From Eshraghiella sp050874365 (GTDB taxonomy: Bacteria > Bacillota > Clostridia > Lachnospirales > Lachnospiraceae), in NCBI GenBank assembly GCA_050874365.1, contig JBNMKN010000097.1, positions 1-7,249 on the forward strand: DNA of 7,249 nucleotides, given 5' to 3'. Positions 1-5,583 of this stretch are shown here, piece after piece. The position numbers were made by a program, and so were the translations under genes. Under the pieces are notes generated by a model that was not told the origin of the DNA, made no database searches, and saw nothing but the letters and a program-made list of their open reading frames with translations. Each line of letters starts with the position of its first letter. Position 1 is the stretch's first letter.

Positions 1-1
1 A

Positions 2-1972
2 ATGGATGAGGATAACACGGAGCATTTCTATGACGGAATGGCAACCAATATCCATCTTCCGGGCGGGGACAGGCTTTTGCTGCTTATAATGGACAATGAC
101 GAGCGTGTTGCCAACAGGGCGAACCTTATTTCTTTGAATAAGGAATACGATATGACAAGAACCGTTCTTTATACCTTAGGTGATGCGTATTTCGGTATGT
201 ATTATTTTGATTTCACGGCAGGAACGATAAAAACCCTCCGTCTGCCGGTTGACCTTTGCGATATTTTTGAAAAAACGCAGAGAATCGAAGAATTTACAGA
301 AGAATATGTAACAAGAATTGCCCATCCGGATGATGAGATGAATATACGCAGGTGCAATTCCAGGGAATATCTTGATGAAATGATGGCAAACGGCAAGGAT
401 GAGATATACTGTGAGTTCAGAAGACTCATTGACAATGAATACAAATGGGTGCGTCTTGACATAAAAGTCATTAAATTCTGTGACGGACATACAATGGAAG
501 CTGTCTATGCCTTAAAGGATATCCATGAAGAAAGGGATTTGGAATTAAAGAGAAATAAGCAGCTTGTGGAGGCAACGGATGCGGCTAACAGGGCCAATGC
601 GGCAAAAAGTAATTTCTTATCCAATATGTCCCACGATATCAGAACGCCTCTCAATGCAATCATCGGTATGACGGAGATGGCGATTAATCATATCGACAAC
701 AGACAGCGTGTGTACAGTAATCTGATGAAAATAAAAAGTTCGGGTCAGATTCTTTTATACTTAATCAATAACATCCTTGATATGTCCTACATAGAAAGCG
801 GTAAAGTTGTGGTAAACGAAAGCCCGCTGTCCCTTGCGGATTTGTTCCACGGCGTTTCCACTATGGTTCAGGGACAAGTTAAGGAAAAGCATCTGAAATT
901 TAAAGTGTATGCGAAAAATGTTAAGAACGAGATAGTTCTTTCCGACAAGTCCACCCTTAATAAGATAATCATTAATCTTCTGGGTAATTCTATTAAATAC
1001 ACAAAGGAACACGGGCTTGTAACGTTAAGTATTGAAGAACAGCCTGCCAAGATACCGAATCTTTCCAATTACATAATAAGAATATCGGATACCGGAATCG
1101 GTATGTCGGAGGCTTTCATCAAAAAGATGTTTGAACCTTTTGAAAGAGCCAAGGACACAACTATAAGCGGTGTTGAAGGTACGGGACTTGGAATGTCCAT
1201 TACCAAACAGTTAATCGATATTGTGGGCGGAACGATAGACGTTAAGAGCGAGCTTAACGTAGGTTCGGTGTTTACCGTGAATATTCCTCTTAAACACGCC
1301 GAAAACGACGAGGATGATATACCTGAATACGATATTGACGATTATAAGGTATTCTATATTGAAAGTGATGAAAATAACACATATAATGAGATAAAAGATT
1401 ACATAGGAACCAAAGGCCATAAGGAAGTTGTAGTTGTTACTTCCTGCGATATGGAGGAAGATATTCCTAAATTTGAGAAACTGGGTGTTAAAAAATTCAT
1501 ATCCGAACCTGTTTTCAATTCGGATTTGAAAAAACTGCTTTCTGATAAGAAGAGCAAGACAAGGCTTAAAAAGAGCAAGAATGTATTCAAGGGCAGAAAA
1601 ATACTTATTGTTGAGGATAATGAGATTAATATCGATATCATAAGTGATTACCTTGATGATGTTGAGATAAAATACGACAGTGTCAGAAATGGACTTGATG
1701 CCTACAACAGAATTAAGGATGACCACAGCTATGACTGTGTCCTTATGGACGTTAAGATGCCTGTAATGGACGGATACGAAGCCACAAGGAAGATAAGGGC
1801 CCTTGACAACGACTATGTAAGGAGACTTCCGATTATAGCCATGACCGCCAATGCTTTTGCGGAAGATGTACAGAAATCAAAAGAAGCCGGAATGAATGAC
1901 CATATAACCAAACCTGTTAATCTGGAATTGTTTTATTCCGTTATTAAAAAACATATGATAGGAGAAGAATGA
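2..1972 (+). CDS. Hybrid sensor histidine kinase (PAS-HisKA-HATPase-pseudoREC-REC), probably 5'-partial
   Basis: Probable cytoplasmic sensor kinase that autophosphorylates on His and passes phosphate to its own receiver. Numbering is from the ATG at base 2 (656 residues). Residues about 55-175 resemble a PAS_3 sensor domain (HPDD near 108-111, KWVRLDI near 148-154). A helical linker (about 176-205) leads to HisKA with H211 in SHDIRTPLN. The ATPase domain shows N-box N325/N329, G1 D363-TGIG, F-box FEPF (377-380) and G2 GTGLG (393-397). Residues about 447-512 look like a shortened receiver without a phospho-Asp segment. The C-terminal receiver (about 531-650) is intact: E538/D539, phospho-acceptor D583, T615 and K637-P. 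No membrane segment is visible. Residues 1-50 resemble the tail of a preceding PAS domain, and no ribosome site can be seen, so the true start is probably left of the window. The stop overlaps the Hpt gene. The family call is firm; the signal sensed is unknown. Confidence 0.93.
   Translation: MDEDNTEHFYDGMATNIHLPGGDRLLLLIMDNDERVANRANLISLNKEYDMTRTVLYTLGDAYFGMYYFDFTAGTIKTLRLPVDLCDIFEKTQRIEEFTEEYVTRIAHPDDEMNIRRCNSREYLDEMMANGKDEIYCEFRRLIDNEYKWVRLDIKVIKFCDGHTMEAVYALKDIHEERDLELKRNKQLVEATDAANRANAAKSNFLSNMSHDIRTPLNAIIGMTEMAINHIDNRQRVYSNLMKIKSSGQILLYLINNILDMSYIESGKVVVNESPLSLADLFHGVSTMVQGQVKEKHLKFKVYAKNVKNEIVLSDKSTLNKIIINLLGNSIKYTKEHGLVTLSIEEQPAKIPNLSNYIIRISDTGIGMSEAFIKKMFEPFERAKDTTISGVEGTGLGMSITKQLIDIVGGTIDVKSELNVGSVFTVNIPLKHAENDEDDIPEYDIDDYKVFYIESDENNTYNEIKDYIGTKGHKEVVVVTSCDMEEDIPKFEKLGVKKFISEPVFNSDLKKLLSDKKSKTRLKKSKNVFKGRKILIVEDNEINIDIISDYLDDVEIKYDSVRNGLDAYNRIKDDHSYDCVLMDVKMPVMDGYEATRKIRALDNDYVRRLPIIAMTANAFAEDVQKSKEAGMNDHITKPVNLELFYSVIKKHMIGEE
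1960..1964 (+). promoter_or_regulatory. Ribosome binding site of the Hpt gene
   Basis: AGGAG lies inside the last codons of the kinase gene, 4 bases before ATG 1969 and 7 bases before ATG 1972. It supports coupled translation of kinase and Hpt, and mildly favours the second ATG. Confidence 0.6.
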
Positions 1973-2325
1973 TGGAAGACTGGAAAAAAGAACTAATTAA
2001 TCTTAACGTGGATGTAAACGGCTCTATTGAGCGTTTTTCGGGACGTGAGGACAGATATGTGAAGTATCTTAAAAGATTCGGGGAAGATACCAATTTTGAG
2101 GATATGAAAAATGCCGTTGAAAGAGGCGATGTACAGGCGGCTTTTGATGCCTGCCACACACTTAAAGGACTTACAGGAAATTTGGGCTTTGACGGAATTA
2201 CCGATACGGTATGCGAGGTATGTGAAATTCTCCGTGCCGGAAGCCTTGAAGGTGTTAAAGAAAAGATTGAGACAGTTAATGACAATTATTTTAATATAAT
2301 AAATGTAATTAAAACCTTGTTATAA
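1969..2325 (+). CDS. Stand-alone Hpt (histidine phosphotransfer) domain protein
   Basis: Small cytoplasmic phosphotransfer protein of 118 residues, about the size of a single Hpt four-helix domain. The signature CHTLKGLTGNLGF carries phospho-accepting H63, followed by the K66-G67 and N71-L72-G73 positions typical of the family. There is no kinase, receiver or membrane segment. Its start overlaps the kinase stop (ATGATGG, with TGA inside), which suggests translational coupling. Either ATG at 1969 or ATG at 1972 could be used; AGGAG at 1960-1964 is 4 and 7 bases away respectively, so the second is slightly better placed. By position it should take phosphate from D583 of the kinase receiver and hand it to the Spo0A-like regulator downstream. 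That partnership is inferred from gene order. The Hpt call is strong because the H-box is canonical. Confidence 0.9.
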   Translation: MMEDWKKELINLNVDVNGSIERFSGREDRYVKYLKRFGEDTNFEDMKNAVERGDVQAAFDACHTLKGLTGNLGFDGITDTVCEVCEILRAGSLEGVKEKIETVNDNYFNIINVIKTLL

Positions 2326-2346
2326 AGGTATGTTTTGTGTTATCAT
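2317..2346 (+). promoter_or_regulatory. Candidate extended -10 promoter for the Spo0A-like gene
   Basis: TTGTTA at 2317-2322 (4 of 6 to the -35 consensus, sitting on the last codons of the Hpt gene) is followed after 18 bases by TATCAT at 2341-2346 (5 of 6 to the -10 consensus). TG stands at the extended -10 position (2338-2339). Transcription would start near 2353, about 33 bases before the regulator ATG. It would let the regulator be expressed apart from the kinase and Hpt. This rests on a motif match only, in AT-rich DNA where chance matches are common. Confidence 0.35.
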
Positions 2347-2385
2347 AAGTGCTATAGAAGAAGGATAGTTAAGGGTACGTGTAGT

Positions 2386-3168
2386 ATGAGAAAAAACATA
2401 AGAATAATAGTGGCTGATGATAACACATTAGTCAGGGAAATGTTAGTGGACGGAATTGCAGACCAGAAGGATTTTGAGATAGTCGCAACCGCATCTAACG
2501 GCAGGGAGACAATAGACTTAATTAAAGAATATGAGCCGGATGTTGTACTTCTGGATTTAGTTATGCCGATAGTGGACGGGCTTGGCGTTATGGAGGCCGT
2601 AAGAGAGGATAATGACGGTAAGGTACCGTATTTTATTATTGTGTCGGCAGCAGGCAAAGAAGACATTGTTACACAGGCTCTTGATTCGGGAGCGTCATAT
2701 TTCTTTATGAAGCCTTTTGATGAAGGCGCATTAATCAGAAGAATCAGACAGTTGTGTGACTCAGAACCTAAGAAGAGCACCGCAGAGGCTTCCTACAGCC
2801 AGAATGACATTTCTTACAGTGTTGAGAATGAGACCTCTACATTGATTCGTAAGCTTGGAATACCTGCTAAGATGATAGGTTATAAGTATGCCATAGATGC
2901 TATAATTATTACATTGGAGGAACCTGATGCGATAGTTTCCATAACCAAGGATATTTATCCTAAGATAGGAGAACGCTACGGAACATCACCTACCAATGTT
3001 GAGCGTAATATCAGATATGGTATAGAGACAGCGTGGTCTAAGAGAACCAGTATAATGAAGACCCGTGAAGGTAAAGAAATCTTCGGTTCCTGTACCAAGA
3101 GACCTACTAATTCCGAATTTATTAATTCCTGTTCAGAATGGTTAAAATTTCATAAGTCCAGACGATAA
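2386..3168 (+). CDS. Spo0A-family response regulator (REC plus Spo0A_C DNA-binding domain), likely paralogue
   Basis: Cytoplasmic transcription factor of 260 residues, close to the usual Spo0A length. The N-terminal receiver (about 5-124) has D11/D12, phospho-acceptor D57 (VVLLDLVMP), S87 and K109-P110, with the Spo0A-like stretches DGLGVM and ASYFFMKPFD. The C-terminal domain (about 150-256) matches Spo0A_C: GYKYAIDAI, SITKDIYPKI, VERNIRYGIETAWS and PTNSEFI. It is not a standard copy. The recognition-helix segment reads TNVERNIRYGIE where family members commonly have SRVERAIRHAIE, and the segment between AWS and PTNSEFI differs while keeping its length. The neighbours are a hybrid kinase and Hpt rather than spoIVB, the usual spo0A neighbour, so I read it as a second, diverged Spo0A. 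Start chosen at ATG 2386 (AAGGG at 2371-2375) because the receiver begins there; a TTG at 2335 would add 17 unrelated residues. Target genes are unknown. Confidence 0.9.
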   Translation: MRKNIRIIVADDNTLVREMLVDGIADQKDFEIVATASNGRETIDLIKEYEPDVVLLDLVMPIVDGLGVMEAVREDNDGKVPYFIIVSAAGKEDIVTQALDSGASYFFMKPFDEGALIRRIRQLCDSEPKKSTAEASYSQNDISYSVENETSTLIRKLGIPAKMIGYKYAIDAIIITLEEPDAIVSITKDIYPKIGERYGTSPTNVERNIRYGIETAWSKRTSIMKTREGKEIFGSCTKRPTNSEFINSCSEWLKFHKSRR

Positions 3169-3196
3169 CCGGATATGAAGCTGCTCGGCGGAATGT

Positions 3197-3227
3197 AAAG
3201 GGGGTGTATAACATACACCTCTTTTTT
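3197..3227 (+). terminator. Rho-independent terminator of the phosphorelay operon
   Basis: GGTGTAT (3203-3209) pairs with ATACACC (3213-3219) around an AAC loop. The stem extends outward through G-T, G-C, G-T and A-T pairs, and six T's follow at 3222-3227. It lies about 30 bases after the regulator stop, where a terminator is expected. Confidence 0.85.
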
Positions 3228-3254
3228 GTCATACTAATATTAAAATGATAAAAT
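3226..3254 (+). promoter_or_regulatory. Sigma-A-type promoter of the lyase-DUF3737-copper operon
   Basis: TTGTCA (3226-3231, 5 of 6) and TAAAAT (3249-3254, 5 of 6) are spaced by exactly 17 bases. TG occupies the extended -10 position (3246-3247). The expected start of transcription is near 3261, giving a very short leader that just includes the ribosome site. The -35 box shares its first two bases with the T-tract of the preceding terminator. No second promoter is visible before the three following genes. Confidence 0.7.
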
Positions 3255-3262
3255 TTATTAAT

Positions 3263-3269
3263 AGGAAGG
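3263..3269 (+). promoter_or_regulatory. Ribosome binding site deciding the start of the PLP enzyme
   Basis: AGGAAGG directly abuts an ATG at 3270, leaving no spacer, but lies 6 bases before the in-frame ATG at 3276. This favours 3276 as the real start. Confidence 0.65.
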
Positions 3270-3275
3270 ATGAAT

Positions 3276-4457
3276 ATGGGAAAATATAATTTTGATGATA
3301 TAATAAACAGACGTAATACATTGTCATTAAAATGGGATGTTAAGGAAAACGAACTTCCGATGTGGGTTGCCGATATGGATTTTATGACGGCACCTGAGAT
3401 AATATCCGCAATGGAGGAACGTGTTAAACACGGTGTTTTCGGATATTCCATAATCGATGATGAATGGGCGATGTCATATATTAACTGGTGGAAAGAAAGA
3501 CACAATCTTTTAATGAAGGCAGATGAGCTTGTGTTCTGCACAGGCGTGATTCCTGCTATATCATCAGCCGTAAGAAAGCTTACAACACCCGGTGAAAAGG
3601 TAATTGTGCAGACGCCTGTATATAATATATTTTTTAATTCAATAGTCAATAACGGCAGGTTTATTCTTGAGAATCCGTTAAAATATGACGGAGACAATTA
3701 TGAAATGGATTTTGCTGACCTTGAAAAGAAGTTAAGCGACCCTCAGGCAAGCCTGATGTTATTATGTAATCCTCAGAATCCGGGTGGTAAGATATGGGAC
3801 AGGGATACACTTGCAAAAGTAGGAAGCCTTTGTAAAAAATACGGAGTAACCGTTGTGTCGGATGAAATCCATTGTGATATAGTAAGACCGGGTATGGAAT
3901 ATGTTCCTTTTGCTTCGGCTTCGGAGGAATGTAAAGAGATAAGCGTTACCTGTATTGCACCTACCAAATGTTTTAATATTGCAGGAATACAGACGGCGGC
4001 GATATATGTGCCAAATCCTTTCCTGAGACATAAAATGTGGCGTGCATTAAATACGGATGAAGTTGCAGAACCTAATTCATTTGCAATAAATGTTGCAAAA
4101 ACAGCTTTTGATAACGGTAAAGACTGGCTTTGTGAGTTAAACGAATATCTATTTGAGAACAGACGTTTTGCAGAAGAATATATTGAAAAAAATATACCGG
4201 AATTAAAGGCAGTTAAGTCGGATGCCACATATCTTATATGGATAGACGGTTGCAGGCTTTTTGAAGATTCGGAAGATTTTACGGTATTTTTGCGTGAAAA
4301 AACAGGACTTTATATAACAGAAGGAAGCGAGTACGGAAATACCGGAAAACAATTCGTAAGAATGAACCTTGCCTGCAGCAGGAAAGTGTTGGCAGAAGGG
4401 CTTGACCGTCTTTATAAAGGCGTGAAACTTTATAGCGAGGAGAAAAGGCAGAGATGA
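3276..4457 (+). CDS. MalY/PatB-type PLP-dependent aminotransferase / cystathionine beta-lyase (C-S lyase)
   Basis: Fold-type I PLP enzyme of 393 residues, full length for the MalY/PatB family. Members cleave C-S bonds of cystathionine or cysteine-type substrates to a thiol or sulfide, pyruvate and ammonia. Family marks are LPMWVADMDF (27-36), FGY (55-57), Y116 in the cofactor region, NPQNPGG (165-171), D196 in SDEIHCD for the pyridine nitrogen, Schiff-base K231 in APTKCFNIAG, and R362 in FVRMNLACSR as the likely carboxylate-binding Arg. Many relatives read SKTFN at the lysine; here it is TKCFN. It is cytoplasmic, with no signal peptide. It starts the second operon, and its stop overlaps the DUF3737 start (ATGA). 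The ATG at 3270 is an alternative start. Sequence alone does not separate beta-lyase, cysteine desulfhydrase and plain aminotransferase activity; the MalY/PatB subgroup is the safest label. Confidence 0.9.
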   Translation: MGKYNFDDIINRRNTLSLKWDVKENELPMWVADMDFMTAPEIISAMEERVKHGVFGYSIIDDEWAMSYINWWKERHNLLMKADELVFCTGVIPAISSAVRKLTTPGEKVIVQTPVYNIFFNSIVNNGRFILENPLKYDGDNYEMDFADLEKKLSDPQASLMLLCNPQNPGGKIWDRDTLAKVGSLCKKYGVTVVSDEIHCDIVRPGMEYVPFASASEECKEISVTCIAPTKCFNIAGIQTAAIYVPNPFLRHKMWRALNTDEVAEPNSFAINVAKTAFDNGKDWLCELNEYLFENRRFAEEYIEKNIPELKAVKSDATYLIWIDGCRLFEDSEDFTVFLREKTGLYITEGSEYGNTGKQFVRMNLACSRKVLAEGLDRLYKGVKLYSEEKRQR

Positions 4458-5314
4458 TTATGGAAACAATTAAAGATAAAAGGCTTACAGGAGAAAGAGC
4501 GTTGTTTGGAAGTCATAACCTTAGTATATATGACATTATCTTCGATGACGGAGAATCTCCGCTTAAGGAATCGGGAGATATTGAACTTAACGGATGTATG
4601 TTCAAATGGAAATATCCGTTATGGTATTGTAAAAATATTGTGGCAGATAACTGTAAATGGTTTGAAATGGCAAGGGCAGGCGTCTGGTATACCGACAATA
4701 TTACAGTCAACAAAGCACTTATTGAGGCTCCAAAGAATTTCAGGAGATGTAATAACTTAAGCCTTACGGATGTGGATTTTGTCAATGCTGCAGAGACCTT
4801 ATGGCACTGTAATGATGTAAAAATCAATAATGTCATGGCAAAAGGCGATTATTTTGGAATGAATTGCAGCAACCTTGAGATTGACAACCTGCGTCTTGTT
4901 GGAAATTATTCTTTTGACGGCGTTAAAGATATGAAGATATCCAATTCAACATTGATGTCGAAGGACGCCTTCTGGAACAGCGATAACATAACCGTAACGG
5001 ATTCTTATATTTCGGGAGAATATCTCGGATGGAATGCAAAGAATCTTACGCTTATCAACTGTACTATTGAAAGTCTCCAGGGAATGTGCTATATTGACAA
5101 CCTTGTAATGAAGAACTGCAAGTTAATAAATACCACCCTTGCGTTTGAATACTCAACCGTTGACGTTGACGTTACAGGCAGAATTGACAGTGTAATTAAC
5201 CCTTCAATGGGTACAATAAAAGCAGACAGTATAGATGAACTCATACTGGAAAAAGATAAAATTAATCCGGACAAAACAATAATTATATGTCGCGGAAAAG
5301 AAAAGGAGAATTAA
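4454..5314 (+). CDS. DUF3737 family protein, predicted right-handed beta-solenoid
   Basis: Recognised as the DUF3737 family; no biochemical function is known to me. The 286-residue protein has no signal peptide or membrane segment. Residues about 56-226 consist of nine rungs of 19-21 residues. Asn stands at 61, 82, 101, 140, 178, 197 and 216 with Asp at 121 and 159, and a second Asn/Asp column lies five residues later in eight of the nine rungs. This spacing, with Trp, Phe or Tyr before each turn, suggests a parallel beta-helix. It carries about ten Cys, four of them in register (59, 99, 119, 138). The gene overlaps the lyase stop (ATGA) and ends one base before the HMA gene, so it is co-translated with the lyase and co-transcribed with the copper genes. 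ATG 4454 is preferred over 4460 because AAAGG (4444-4448) is 5 bases upstream. The fold is inferred; the function is open. Confidence 0.85.
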   Translation: MIMETIKDKRLTGERALFGSHNLSIYDIIFDDGESPLKESGDIELNGCMFKWKYPLWYCKNIVADNCKWFEMARAGVWYTDNITVNKALIEAPKNFRRCNNLSLTDVDFVNAAETLWHCNDVKINNVMAKGDYFGMNCSNLEIDNLRLVGNYSFDGVKDMKISNSTLMSKDAFWNSDNITVTDSYISGEYLGWNAKNLTLINCTIESLQGMCYIDNLVMKNCKLINTTLAFEYSTVDVDVTGRIDSVINPSMGTIKADSIDELILEKDKINPDKTIIICRGKEKEN

Positions 5315-5315
5315 T

Positions 5316-5576
5316 ATGATAAAAACAACATTAAAAATTGATGGAATGATGTGCGGTATGTGTGAGAGCCATATCAATACAGCGATTAGAAATAATTTTA
5401 AAGTAAAAAAAGTAAACTCATCACATTCGGCAGGAGAAACAGAAATTATTTCAGAAGAGCCTCTTGATGAAGACAAGATTAAAAGTGTAATAGGAGAAAC
5501 AGGATATACTCTTAACGGAATATCATCAGAAGAATATGAAAAGAAGAAATTTTCACTTTTCGGAAGAAAGGAATAA
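5316..5576 (+). CDS. HMA-domain metallochaperone, CopZ-like
   Basis: Small cytoplasmic heavy-metal-associated protein of 86 residues. It has the GMxCxxC metal site (G10-M11-M12-C13-G14-M15-C16), whose two Cys would bind Cu(I), and an H19 just after it. The HMA fold fills about residues 1-70. The remaining tail (KKKFSLFGRKE) is basic and lies outside the domain. AAGGAG at 5303-5308 stands 7 bases before the ATG, inside the end of the DUF3737 gene. It sits 7 bases upstream of a copper-type P-ATPase, so the likely role is to carry Cu(I) to that pump. Metal choice is inferred from the motif and the neighbour; other soft metals cannot be excluded. Confidence 0.87.
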   Translation: MIKTTLKIDGMMCGMCESHINTAIRNNFKVKKVNSSHSAGETEIISEEPLDEDKIKSVIGETGYTLNGISSEEYEKKKFSLFGRKE

Positions 5577-5583
5577 TTGATAT

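Noticed and set aside
1211..1726. Open frame of 171 codons on the - strand inside the kinase gene
   Set aside because: It lies fully opposite conserved kinase and receiver codons and its translation is low-complexity Ile/Val/Phe-rich. It is a shadow of the real gene.
2314..2329. Small hairpin ACCTT-GTTATA-AAGGT at the end of the Hpt gene
   Set aside because: Only five pairs, no continuous T-tract, and it overlaps the stop codon. It is too weak for a terminator and is probably chance.
2335..2385. TTG-initiated N-terminal extension of the Spo0A-like protein
   Set aside because: The 17 extra residues are Cys/Arg/Lys-rich and unlike any receiver start. The ATG at 2386 begins right at the first receiver strand and has a ribosome site.
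3169..3269. Possible classical CsoR or CopY operator before the copper-containing operon
   Set aside because: No TACAnnTGTA cop box or GC-rich CsoR-type site was found. The only palindrome is the terminator stem, reported separately as an open question.
3122..3697. Open frame of 191 codons on the - strand spanning the terminator and the start of the PLP enzyme
   Set aside because: It crosses a clear terminator, promoter and two real genes, and its product shows no recognisable motif.
4956..4962. Perfect TGTCGAA (0A-box-like) heptamer
   Set aside because: It is inside the DUF3737 coding region, far from any promoter, and one heptamer is expected by chance. The Spo0A-like protein here may not read this box anyway.
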